A stretch of 25,117 nucleotides of DNA from an uncultured Clostridia bacterium (GCA_944392525.1 CALXXB010000016.1:1-25117); one strand, 5' to 3'; counted from the first letter of the stretch, positions 16,177 to 24,348 are shown. Notes: generated by a model from the letters alone, not told the origin. A program made the numbers and translations.

Positions 16177-16196
16177 GAGTTTACTAGACTTTTATT
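16165..16196 (-). terminator. Terminator of the priA-def-fmt unit
   Basis: A perfect 13-bp stem (16165-16177 with 16184-16196) with a 6-nt loop, followed on the minus strand by TTTTATTTTATG. Confidence 0.85.
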
Positions 16197-16227
16197 AAAA
16201 TTAATTATATATCATTTTTCTGATTTA

Positions 16228-17172
16228 TTATTCGAAAATATCTAATTTATTTATCTTATTACCTCTTAAAAAGTCTCCTATTTCCATTCTTTTTGCATTT
16301 TCTCCTTGTATCTCTAATACTTTAATTGTTCCTTCTTTAGTTTTTATAAATAATCCTTCTTTTGGATTTGATTCTATAACAGTTCCGTTTTTTAAAGAAC
16401 TATCGTCTTCGTTACTATCTACAACATCAACTTTCCAAAGTTTTATTTTCTTTCCATTTAAAAATGTATATGCACCCATAATAGGATTTAAGCCTCTAAC
16501 TAAATTTTTAATTTCTCTTGCTGTTTTATTTTCCCAATCTATTTTAGCCATCTTCTTATCAAGCATTGGAGCCAAAGTAAACTCTTCACCTTGTTTTACT
16601 CTTGGAGCTGTTCCATTTTCTATTTCTTTTAAAGTTTTTACTAAAAGTTCTCCTCCAACCATAGATAATCTATCCCATAACTCTCCAGTTGTTTCATCTT
16701 CGCTTATTTCAACTTTTTCTTTTAGAATCATATCTCCAGTGTCCATTCCTTCATCCATATACATTGTAGTAATTCCTGTTTCTTCATCTCCATTTAATAC
16801 TGCCCATTGTATTGGTGCAGCACCTCTATATTTAGGAAGTAATGAACCATGTACATTAATACAACCAAGTCTTGGAATCTCTAATATCTCTTTTGGTAAA
16901 ATCTTTCCATAAGCTACAACACATATTACATCAGGATTTAAGTTTTTTATTTCATTAATAAATTCTTCATTCTTTCTTACCTTTTCAGGTTGCATTACAT
17001 TTAATCCTTTTTCTAAAGCAAACTCTTTAACAGGAGATGGTTTTAATTTCATACCTCTCCCTTGTGGTCTATCAGGATTTGTTACTACTGTTAATATCTC
17101 ATGTCCTGCATTGTAAACCGCTTCTAAACTCTCCTTTGCAAAATCAGGAGTTCCCATAAAAACTATTCTCAT
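16228..17172 (-). CDS. fmt: Methionyl-tRNA formyltransferase
   Basis: 314 residues. It formylates Met-tRNAfMet with 10-formyl-THF. Visible are the N-terminal IVFMGTPDFA, the catalytic block NVHGSLLPKYRGAAPIQWA (Asn and His) and MDEGMDTGDM (Asp), then the C-terminal OB-like domain that grips the initiator tRNA. The open frame extends 21 codons further upstream to 17235, but that stretch (VGKPTVWDISY) has no counterpart in Fmt and covers an intergenic hairpin. ATG 17172 starts at the conserved MRIVFMGTPDF and has AAAGGA before it. It follows def in the same transcript. Confidence 0.95.
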   Translation of the reverse strand: MRIVFMGTPDFAKESLEAVYNAGHEILTVVTNPDRPQGRGMKLKPSPVKEFALEKGLNVMQPEKVRKNEEFINEIKNLNPDVICVVAYGKILPKEILEIPRLGCINVHGSLLPKYRGAAPIQWAVLNGDEETGITTMYMDEGMDTGDMILKEKVEISEDETTGELWDRLSMVGGELLVKTLKEIENGTAPRVKQGEEFTLAPMLDKKMAKIDWENKTAREIKNLVRGLNPIMGAYTFLNGKKIKLWKVDVVDSNEDDSSLKNGTVIESNPKEGLFIKTKEGTIKVLEIQGENAKRMEIGDFLRGNKINKLDIFE

Positions 17173-17208
17173 ACTTTTTTTCCTTTCTAAATAAGATATG
17201 TCCCAAAC

Positions 17209-17224
17209 TGTCGGTTTCCCGACA
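17209..17224 (-). other. GNRA-capped hairpin between def and fmt
   Basis: The RNA of the minus strand reads UGUCGG-GAAA-CCGACA: a 6-bp G+C-rich stem closed by a GAAA tetraloop, placed in the 65-nt gap between def and fmt. There is no T-tract, so it is not a terminator; it may protect or process the mRNA. Confidence 0.6.
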
Positions 17225-17237
17225 AAAGGTAACATCC

Positions 17238-17726
17238 CTATTGTTCTTCTGGTTCTATATATTCTAATGTTCCAGGTAATATTTTATCTATAAAAAGTTC
17301 TCCATTTAAATGGTCTACTTCATGAGCTATTGCTTGTGCTAATAACTCTTTTGCATGAACTCTCATTCTTTTCCCATTTCTATCTGTATATTCTGCAATA
17401 ACTTCAGCAGGTCTTATTACTTTTGCAAATTGATTTGGAAAACTTAAGCAGCCTTCTTCTACTTCTTGTTCACCTTTTGTTTTTATTATAACAGGATTTA
17501 TAAGAACAATTGGTCCTTTATCATCATATAAATCTATTACAATTAATCTTTTTAATACACCTACTTGTACTGCTGCTAATCCTACTCCATTAAATTTGTG
17601 CATTGTCTCTATCATGTCATCTATTAAAGTTTGTATTTTTTCAGTTGAAATATCTTCTTCTGGAACTTCTCTTGATTTCTTTTTTAATATTTCGTCTCCC
17701 TCATATCTTAAATTTCTTATTGCCAT
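17238..17726 (-). CDS. def: Peptide deformylase
   Basis: 162 residues. It removes the formyl group from nascent N-terminal Met. All three motifs are present: GVGLAAVQVG (motif 1, with Val where Pro is usual), EEGCLSFP (motif 2, metal-binding Cys) and QAIAHEVDHLNG (motif 3, HExxH with two metal-binding His and the catalytic Glu). ATG 17726 follows AGGAGAGGAG. The def-fmt pair directly after priA is a standard Firmicutes arrangement. Confidence 0.96.
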   Translation of the reverse strand: MAIRNLRYEGDEILKKKSREVPEEDISTEKIQTLIDDMIETMHKFNGVGLAAVQVGVLKRLIVIDLYDDKGPIVLINPVIIKTKGEQEVEEGCLSFPNQFAKVIRPAEVIAEYTDRNGKRMRVHAKELLAQAIAHEVDHLNGELFIDKILPGTLEYIEPEEQ

Positions 17727-17783
17727 CCCTATATCTCCTCTCCTTTCTTCATTTTTTTAGTATTTATTTTTTCTTTATAATAT

Positions 17784-20040
17784 TTAAGCCATACTATTTG
17801 GATTTACATCAATAGATATTCTGGTATCTTTTAAATCTTTTTGATATATTTCCCTTAAATAATTATTTAAAACCTCATTTGCTTTTTTATTCATAACACC
17901 TTTTATAATTATTCTATAGCGATATCTATTTTGTATTTTATCAATAGGTGCAGGCATTGGTTTAAAGATTTTAAATTCTTTATTTTCTTCATTTTCATCT
18001 TCATTATCTAAATGTTGTCTTAAATAACTATAAGTTTTATTACCTATATCTATTAATTCTTTTTCATTTAATCCGTTAAATCCAATTACTATTATATCGC
18101 AAAATGGTGGATATTTCAACTGTTTACGTATTAAGATTTCTGTGTCATAAAACATTTCATAATCTTGTTTTTTACTACATAATATACTAAAATTATCTGG
18201 ATTATAAGTTTGTATTATAACTTTTCCAGGTAGATTCTTCTCTCTTCCTGCTCTTCCAGCTACTTGTGTTAGAATCTCAAATGTTCTTTCATTAGCTCTA
18301 TAATCATCTATATTTAAAGAACTGTCTGCTGCTATTACTCCAACTAATGTTACATTTGGAAAATGATGTCCTTTTACTACCATCTGAGTTCCAATTAGTA
18401 TATCTATATTTTCATCTCTAAATTTTTTTAAAATTTCTTCATGTGAATTTTTCTTTGTTACCGTATCTATATCCATCCTAATTGTACTTGCATTTGGAAA
18501 CTCCCTATGTATTTCTTCTTCTAACTTTTGTGTTCCTGTCCCAAAATAACGTATTTTGTTACTACCACATTCTGGGCAAACTGTAACTAATGGTTCTTCA
18601 TATCCACAATAATGGCATTTTAATTTTTTCTCATAACTATGGTATGTAAGGCTTATATTACAATTCTTACATTTAACAGTATAACCACAATTTCTACACA
18701 TTACAAAAGTTGAATATCCTCTTCTATTTAAAAATAATATTGTTTGTTTTTTCTCTTTTAGATTTTCTTCAATAGAACTATATAATTCTCTACTTAACAT
18801 TGAACGATTTCCATTGGCAAGTTCTTGTTTTAAATCTATTATCGTAACCTTTGGTAAACTAGAATCATTTGCTCTTTTTGTTAACTCTAACAAAGTTATC
18901 TTATTTAATTCTTTTGCTCTATAATAAGTATTTAAGTCTGGCGTTGCGCTTCCTAAAAGTAATGGACAATTATTTTGTTTTGCTATATATTTTGCAACTT
19001 GTTTTGCATCATACTTTGGATTTGACTCTGATTTATAAGAGCTATCATGTTCCTCATCTATTATAATAATACCTAAATTATCCACAGGTGCAAATATGGC
19101 CGACCTTGCACCTATTACTATTTTTGCTTTTCCTTCTCTTATTCTATTCCATTCATCATATCGTTCACCTAAAGATAATTTACTATGTAATATTGCTATT
19201 CTTTCTTTTCCAAATCTAGATATAAATCTTTCTAGCATTTGCGGCGTTAATGATATTTCTGGAACTAATACTATTGCTGTCTTATCTCTGTTTATAACGT
19301 CTTGTATTAATTGTAAATACACTTCTGTTTTTCCGTGAACCTGTTACACCATATAATAAAAATCTTTTGTAAGTATTATTATCAATTGCTTCTTTTACTT
19401 GTAAAAATGCACTTTCTTGTTCTTCTGTTAGTTTTAGGGAAGTTGTTTTTCCTATATTTTTATTTTTCAAAGGGTCTCTTTCTACCTTTTTATCAAGTAA
19501 TTCTAAATACCCATTTTTCACTAATGTTTTTACAATTGCTCTTGAACAATCTGTTAACATCTCTATTTCTGGTATGGTTACACCTTCATTGTCTTTTATA
19601 AAATTAATAACTCTTTTTTGTTTTTCTGATTTTATCTTTCCTAACTCTATATCAAGTTCTATTTCTTCTATATCTTTTTTTAAGTAAACTGATTGTATTG
19701 TTTTATCTTGAATCTTTTTTTCTTTACTTCTTGTCCCAGGTGTTAGCATTAATTTTATACAATCTGATACATTACAAAAGTATCTTTTTGCCATCCATCT
19801 TGCAAGTTCTATTTGTTTACTATTCAAATTATCTTCTAACTTCTTTATATCTTTTACTTCATATTCTGTTTTTTCCTTTATATTTACTACAAAAGCTTCT
19901 TCTAATTTTTCTCCTTTACCAAATGGTACTAAGACCTTACTTCCTACAGCTATAAGGTCTTCTAATTCTTGTGGTATGCCATAATCAAAAGTTCTATTTA
20001 GTTTTTTTGCTGTTCTGTTTATTATTACTTCTGCTATCAT
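17784..20040 (-). CDS. priA: Primosomal protein N' (replication-restart helicase), interrupted at codon 236 by an in-frame CGG (+1 shift)
   Basis: The two frames together make a complete PriA of 751 residues. The first frame (from ATG 20040, AAAGGAG site) holds the 3'-DNA-binding and winged-helix domains and runs to FLLYGVTGS. The second carries DEEHDSSYKSE (DEAH-like box), eight zinc-binding Cys (CRNCG, CKNC, CHYCG, CPECG), GTGTQKLEEE and QVAGRAGR. The junction is in the Walker A motif: GGT TCA C GGA AAA ACA GAA. Dropping one base gives GSGKTE exactly; in triplets the P-loop is lost and a stop follows 17 codons later. PriA reloads the replisome at stalled forks and is conserved in Firmicutes, so a simple pseudogene would be surprising. 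A terminator lies just upstream. Confidence 0.92.
19333..19335 (-). other. In-frame CGG / +1 frameshift site in the priA P-loop
   Basis: On the minus strand: GTA ACA GGT TCA C GGA AAA ACA GAA. The residue expected at the shift is the nearly invariant Gly before Lys in GxxGxGKT. The extra base is C, or equally the A before it (TCC GGA also gives Ser-Gly). Confidence 0.85.
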
Positions 20041-20053
20041 TTGGACTCCTTTG

Positions 20054-20091
20054 AAAAAAAGTGAGTTTTTAGCTTAATAAAATCTCACTTT
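20054..20091 (-). terminator. Terminator or attenuator immediately upstream of priA
   Basis: A 13-bp stem with one mismatch (20058-20070 with 20079-20091) and an 8-nt loop, then seven T on the minus strand, ending about 14 bp before the priA start codon and next to its ribosome binding site. I see no good promoter between this and priA, so priA may depend on read-through. Confidence 0.8.
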
Positions 20092-20108
20092 ACGATTTTT
20101 GTAATAAA

Positions 20109-20672
20109 TTATTTTTCTAACCATTTTCTATATTCTTCTTCTATAACATCTGCAACTTGGTCTGGTGTTAAATTTGTTGTATCTAATACTAAATCATAAT
20201 TAGATTCATCCTCTTTTCTAACACCATATAACTCCCAATATCTTTCATTCTCTAACTTATATCTTTTTTCTATATCCTTTTTTTGTTCTTCTACTGTATC
20301 AAATTTTCTCTCAGTAGTTCTTCTCGTTTCATCTTCAAATACTCTTTTTGCTGCAACATTAATATCAACCTTTAAATACACTTTAAAAGATTGTGGTACG
20401 GCATACCATCCAAGCCTTGCATCTATTATAAAATTATCATGTTCTTTTGCATATTCTGAAGCACTATTTTCTATTTGTCTATCTATTTCAGGATGTCCTT
20501 TTACATATTCATTAAAAGTAGTAACATCCATTCCACTTTCTTTAGCTAATTTTCTAAAATAGTCTCCGTTTCTATATACTGAATAATTTAATCTTTTCAT
20601 TAAGATTTTTGATACTGTCCCTTTTCCACTTGCTAATTCTCCTCCTAATGAAATAATATGCTTTTTTTCCAT
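20109..20672 (-). CDS. Cytidylate kinase-like P-loop kinase
   Basis: 187 residues from ATG 20672. It has an N-terminal P-loop SLGGELASGKGTVSK, NGDYFRKLAKE (nucleotide-binding helix), DARLGWYAVPQSFKVYLKVD, the lid Arg cluster DETRRTTERK and VLDTTNLTPDQV. The pattern is of the cytidylate kinase-like AAA family, small NMP-kinase relatives with uncertain substrate. The upstream in-frame ATG 20684 is less likely, since GGAG before 20672 is well spaced. In Bacillus, gmk lies between remA and rpoZ and coaBC between rpoZ and priA; here neither is present and this kinase follows rpoZ. Whether it takes over guanylate kinase duty is open. Confidence 0.8.
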   Translation of the reverse strand: MEKKHIISLGGELASGKGTVSKILMKRLNYSVYRNGDYFRKLAKESGMDVTTFNEYVKGHPEIDRQIENSASEYAKEHDNFIIDARLGWYAVPQSFKVYLKVDINVAAKRVFEDETRRTTERKFDTVEEQKKDIEKRYKLENERYWELYGVRKEDESNYDLVLDTTNLTPDQVADVIEEEYRKWLEK

Positions 20673-20692
20673 TATTTTCTCCATTTCATTTT

Positions 20693-20947
20693 TTATTCTT
20701 TATTTTCTTCTAATATTTCTACATCTGCATTATCTTCTTCATTTTCATCTTCATCTTCTTCTATTATTGTTACTTTACCTTCAGCTATTTCATTTGCTGC
20801 AAGTGTAACTGGTGAAGTTTCCTTAACCTCTGTTTTTGGTTTATCTCCTGCTGCAATTTGTCTTGCTCTTCTTGCTGTTGCAATAACTAACTCATATCTG
20901 TTATCTGCCTTTGTTAATAATTCTGCTACTGTTGGTTTTACCATCAT
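20693..20947 (-). CDS. rpoZ: RNA polymerase omega subunit
   Basis: 84 residues. The omega fold is seen in MMVKPTVAELLTKADNRYEL, VIATARRARQIAAG (the conserved RxRQI region) and VTLAANEIAEGKV. A Glu/Asp-rich tail of about 25 residues follows, as in many clostridial omegas. It helps assemble and stabilise the polymerase through the beta-prime subunit. It starts 2 nt after remA, with AAAGGAG upstream and two adjacent ATG codons. Confidence 0.93.
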   Translation of the reverse strand: MMVKPTVAELLTKADNRYELVIATARRARQIAAGDKPKTEVKETSPVTLAANEIAEGKVTIIEEDEDENEEDNADVEILEENKE

Positions 20948-20949
20948 TT

Positions 20950-21252
20950 TTAATCAACTCCTTTTAAATTATCTTTCATACTTTCTGCTAACTGTTTACC
21001 AAGTTCTTCTGGTGATATTGACTTATCTATTCTTCCTCCTACTGTTTCCGGTTGAACTGCTGACAATATAATATGACCTGAATCCATGATTAATACAGCT
21101 CTTGTCCTTCTTCCATATGTAGCATCTATTGCTGTTTTGTTATCTTTAGCTTCTTGTATAAGCCTTTTTATTGGTGCCGATTCTGGGCTTACTATTGCTA
21201 CAATCCTTTGTGCTGAAACAATGTTTCCAAATCCTATGTTTACTAATTGCAT
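20950..21252 (-). CDS. remA: RemA/DUF370 family DNA-binding regulator
   Basis: 100 residues with the highly conserved [21 protein letters not shown] opening, then [12 protein letters not shown] and [29 protein letters not shown]. In B. subtilis RemA binds DNA and activates biofilm-matrix and osmoprotection operons; in Clostridia its targets are unknown. Placed directly after yicC, as in Bacillus. GAAAGGA precedes ATG 21252. The C-terminal 15 residues extend a little beyond the Bacillus protein. Confidence 0.93.
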   Translation of the reverse strand: MQLVNIGFGNIVSAQRIVAIVSPESAPIKRLIQEAKDNKTAIDATYGRRTRAVLIMDSGHIILSAVQPETVGGRIDKSISPEELGKQLAESMKDNLKGVD

Positions 21253-21266
21253 AAAATCAATCCTTT

Positions 21267-22143
21267 CTATTCTATATTTTGTACTTGTTCTCTTAGGTTT
21301 TCTATTTCTGTTTTCATATCAATCACACCATTAGTAATTTCTAGGCTATTTGACTTTGAGCCTATTGTATTAGTCTCTCTATTCATCTCTTGTATTATAA
21401 AATCTAGTTTCTTTCCAACCGCTTCATTTGAATTTAATAACTCATTAAATTGTGCTATATGACTATTTAATCTTGTTACTTCCTCTTCTATTGAACATTT
21501 ATCTGCATATATAACAACTTCTTGTGCTAATCTTGACTTGTCTATTTCTTGGTCTTTCAGAATCTGTTTTATTCTTTCCTCTAATTTTACTACATATTCT
21601 TCAATAAGTCCAGTAGAAAGTTTTGATACTTCATTTACTTTATTTTGTATTAAGTCTAATCTTTCCTTTAAATCTTTTGCAATTTTCTCTCCTTCTACTT
21701 TTCTCATATTAACTAAACTTTCAGTTGCACTTTTTATTACTTCTAACATTTCATTCTTTATTTCTTCATCATCTTGATTGTCTTGAATTGTTAACACATC
21801 GGGATATCTTGCAATATCATTTACCTGTATATCTGAAAGTAAATTTTCTTCTTCTGCTAATTTTCTTAATTCTTTAATATACCCCTTTGCTAAGCCGTGT
21901 ATTTATCTTTATTTCTCTTCCTTCTACTGAATTATTTTGAAATGTTACAAAAACATCTATTTTTCCTCTTTTAACATTTTCAGAGATTTGTTTTTTTATT
22001 ACTTCTTCTAAATAACTTAGTGTTCTTGGCATTTTTACTGATATATCTAAATATCTATGATTTACACTTTTTATTTCTATTTGGTATTTTCTTAAATTCT
22101 TTTCTAGGCTTGCTTTTCCGAATCCTGTCATACTTTTAATCAT
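21267..22143 (-). CDS. yicC: YicC/YloC family endoribonuclease, interrupted at codon 83 by an in-frame CGG (+1 shift)
   Basis: The first frame gives [32 protein letters not shown] and [13 protein letters not shown] up to EGREIKINT; the second gives the C-terminal domain with [19 protein letters not shown] and the closing helices. One base removed at CGG (21895-21897) joins them as [21 protein letters not shown], then [14 protein letters not shown], giving 291 residues, the family norm. In triplets translation ends eight codons later. YicC proteins are RNases; the Bacillus gene sits beside remA as here. ATG 22143 overlaps the stop of the preceding membrane-protein gene (ATGATTAA) with AGAGG upstream; an in-frame TTG at 22149 is less likely. 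Confidence 0.9.
21895..21897 (-). other. In-frame CGG / +1 frameshift site in yicC
   Basis: On the minus strand: ATA AAT ACA C GGC TTA GCA AAG. Skipping one base gives Asn-Thr-Gly-Leu-Ala-Lys and a continuous YicC; in triplets a TAA comes eight codons on. Confidence 0.8.
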
Positions 22144-22882
22144 TATCAACTACCTCTTTTTTCTTCCTATTACTTTTCTTTTTACTTTCTTTTTTCTCTT
22201 GTTCTTTACTCTCTTCTTTTTTCTCTTCTTTATTTTCTTTTTTTACACCCTTTTTATTTTTGCTTTTTTCTTCCTTTGCCTTTTCTTTATTATCTTCTTT
22301 TTTAATTTCCTTTTTGCTTTCCTTTTTATTTTCGTTTTTATTTGCTTGCTTCTTGTTTGTTTGTTTTTTATCCACTGTTTTTTCTTCTTTTTTATTAGAG
22401 GTACTTTCTTTCATTTCTTCTATATTTTGTTTAACACTTCTTACTTTTCTTCTCTTTTTTGCTTCTTTTTTAATTGGTTCTTCTTTTACTATTTCTGATA
22501 TATCACTAAGATTTTTTAGATATCGTCTCTTTTCTCTTGTATATATAATTATTGATTTTAATACATAGTAAATTGCAAAAACATAAGAAGATGTTAATAG
22601 ATAAAATCTAAAGTCATATTGGTAAAAAGCAATTACATGATTAATTGATAATGAATGCATAGATAAGCATAGAAGTTCTACACCACTTAAAGCCATCTTG
22701 CCACTATCTTTTTTATATGCTCTTTCTAACATTACTAAACCTAATACTAAAAATATTCCTGAAAATACTTCTATATCATTCATTAATCTTTCTATATTCA
22801 TTCTTGTATAAGCAAAATTTAGGACTATAAAATATGCCATTATTCCTATCGCTTTTAACAGATTCTTGAATATTGTGTTCAT
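22136..22882 (-). CDS. Membrane protein with long Lys/Glu-rich cytoplasmic tail, unknown function
   Basis: 248 residues: four hydrophobic segments in the first ~120 (MAYFIVLNFAYTR, SGIFLVLGLVML, LSGVELLCLSMHSL, LLTSSYVFAIYYVLK), then about 125 residues made almost only of Lys, Glu, Asn and Ser (KKENKEEKKEESKEQEKK and similar). No known family is recognised. The tail is probably disordered and cytoplasmic. It lies between rsmE and yicC and overlaps the yicC start by 8 nt, so it is part of the housekeeping operon. Low-complexity tails of this sort can expand by slippage. Confidence 0.75.
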   Translation of the reverse strand: MNTIFKNLLKAIGIMAYFIVLNFAYTRMNIERLMNDIEVFSGIFLVLGLVMLERAYKKDSGKMALSGVELLCLSMHSLSINHVIAFYQYDFRFYLLTSSYVFAIYYVLKSIIIYTREKRRYLKNLSDISEIVKEEPIKKEAKKRRKVRSVKQNIEEMKESTSNKKEEKTVDKKQTNKKQANKNENKKESKKEIKKEDNKEKAKEEKSKNKKGVKKENKEEKKEESKEQEKKESKKKSNRKKKEVVDND

Positions 22883-22891
22883 TATTTCCTC

Positions 22892-23644
22892 CTAACCGTC
22901 TAATTCATACATTATGATACTTAATACATTTAATGCTACTGTTTCTGTTCTTAATATTCTTTTTCCAAGTGTTACAGTAATTACATTATCATTTTCTTTT
23001 ATCATTTCTACTTCCTTAGGAGATATTCCACCTTCTGGTCCTATTATAACTGCTATTTTTATTTCATTTTCTCCGTATTTCTCTTTTATTTTCTTTAGAG
23101 CTTCTTTTAACTTTGTTTTTTCTTCTTTTTCATAAGCTAGTATTACTATATCATATTCCGGTAACAAATTACAAATATTTTTTAATGTCATTATATTATT
23201 AACTTTAGGTATAAAATTCCTATCACATTGTTTTGCTGCAACCTCAGATATTTTTTGCCATCTTTCTAATTTTTTTCTTTTATCTTTTTCTTCATATTTT
23301 ACAATACATCTTTCCATATCTACAGGTTGTATATCATAACAGCCTAGTTCAACGGATTTTTGAATTACTAGATCCATCTTATCTTTTTTGGGTAAACCTT
23401 GCATTATTGTTACTTTTATATTAGATTTAAAATCTTCTAATTCTCTTATAATCTTACATTCAATTGATTCTTTTTCTATTTTAGTTATATCACATAAGTA
23501 AGTATTTTCTTTATCAGTATTACAGATAATTATTTCGTCTCCTACTTTTTGTCTTAATACGTTTTTTATATGATTTACATCTTGTCCTTGTATTTTTATT
23601 ATATCATTATCTATTTGTTCATCTCTTACAAAAAACTTTGACAT
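22892..23644 (-). CDS. rsmE: 16S rRNA (uracil-1498-N3)-methyltransferase
   Basis: 250 residues: an N-terminal PUA-like RNA-binding part (MSKFFVRDE, NHIKNVLRQKVGDEI) and a SPOUT methyltransferase domain with IQKSVELG, ERCIVKYEEK, ISEVAAKQCDRNFIP, IIGPEGGISPKEVE and the knot segment TLGKRILRTETVALN. It methylates U1498 of 16S rRNA. AAAGGAG precedes ATG 23644. It is the first gene of the long operon running through yicC and rpoZ. Confidence 0.96.
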   Translation of the reverse strand: MSKFFVRDEQIDNDIIKIQGQDVNHIKNVLRQKVGDEIIICNTDKENTYLCDITKIEKESIECKIIRELEDFKSNIKVTIMQGLPKKDKMDLVIQKSVELGCYDIQPVDMERCIVKYEEKDKRKKLERWQKISEVAAKQCDRNFIPKVNNIMTLKNICNLLPEYDIVILAYEKEEKTKLKEALKKIKEKYGENEIKIAVIIGPEGGISPKEVEMIKENDNVITVTLGKRILRTETVALNVLSIIMYELDG

Positions 23645-23668
23645 AATCTATCTCCTTTACACTTGCCT

Positions 23669-23697
23669 ATTATATCACATTTTTTTTAATTTTTCCA
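23669..23697 (-). promoter_or_regulatory. Promoter of the rsmE-yicC-rpoZ operon
   Basis: Extended -10 TGATATAAT with TATAAT at 23669-23674, and a weak -35 TGGAAA (23692-23697) at 17 bp on the minus strand. Confidence 0.6.
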
Positions 23698-23699
23698 TA

Positions 23700-23737
23700 A
23701 AAAAAAGAAATTATATCCAATTTCTTGAAATATAATT
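23700..23737 (-). terminator. Terminator of the rubrerythrin gene
   Basis: An 8-bp stem AATTATAT/ATATAATT (23709-23716 with 23730-23737), followed on the minus strand by TTC and a run of T. Confidence 0.65.
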
Positions 23738-23763
23738 CCTTTTCCTTAAAATTTCTTTAAATT

Positions 23764-24303
23764 TTAATAATTTTCAGCTTTTATTTCAAAATATGCTTTT
23801 GGATGACTACATACTGGGCAAATTTCTGGAGCATATTTTCCTATTACTATATGTCCACAATTTCTACATTTCCAAATTCTTTCATCATCACGGCTAAATA
23901 CTAATCCACCTTCTACGTTTTCGATTAATTTTTTATATCTTTCTTCATGTTCTTTTTCTATTTTAGCAACTTCTGAGAATAAGTATGCAATATGGTCAAA
24001 TCCTTCTTCTTTAGCTTCTTTAGCCATTCTGTCATACATATCTGTCCATTCATAATTCTCTCCTTCTGCAGCTGCTTGTAAGTTTTCTAATGTTGATTTA
24101 ATTTCTCCACCTTGTAATAATTTGAACCACATTTTAGCATGTTCTTTTTCATTATCAGCTGTTTCTTGGAATATAGCAGCGATTTGCTCATATCCTTCTT
24201 TTTTTGCTTTACTTGCAAAATATGTATATTTATTTCTTGCTTGTGATTCTCCTGCAAAAGCTTCCATTAAATTTTTCTCTGTTTTTGTTCCTTTTAAATC
24301 CAT
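23764..24303 (-). CDS. rbr: Rubrerythrin
   Basis: 179 residues. The N-terminal ferritin-like four-helix domain has the diiron ligands in [24 protein letters not shown] and [13 protein letters not shown] (two ExxH motifs). A C-terminal rubredoxin-like domain has two CxxC pairs (CRNCG and [12 protein letters not shown]). Rubrerythrin reduces hydrogen peroxide in anaerobes. AAGGAGG lies before ATG 24303. The gene is alone with its own promoter and terminator. Confidence 0.97.
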   Translation of the reverse strand: MDLKGTKTEKNLMEAFAGESQARNKYTYFASKAKKEGYEQIAAIFQETADNEKEHAKMWFKLLQGGEIKSTLENLQAAAEGENYEWTDMYDRMAKEAKEEGFDHIAYLFSEVAKIEKEHEERYKKLIENVEGGLVFSRDDERIWKCRNCGHIVIGKYAPEICPVCSHPKAYFEIKAENY

Positions 24304-24348
24304 TTCCTATTCCTCCTTAATATTTTTATTTTATTTTTTATCATTGCT

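Noticed and set aside
17173..17235. N-terminal extension of fmt to 17235
   Set aside because: No Fmt homology, covers an intergenic hairpin, and ATG 17172 has its own ribosome binding site and the conserved start.
3675..21897. Homopolymer sequencing error as full explanation of the frame breaks
   Set aside because: Only the sigma site adds to an existing base run. At priA, yicC and the exonuclease the extra base is not next to an identical base, and all four share the same codon phase. I cannot exclude another systematic error without reads.
3675..21897. Classic P-site tRNA slippage at slippery codons
   Set aside because: Preceding codons are AGC, AUG, UCA and ACA, which differ and cannot re-pair well in the +1 frame.
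22199..22568. Phe-rich ORFs opposite the Lys-rich tail
   Set aside because: Antisense of AAA/GAA repeats; not protein-like.
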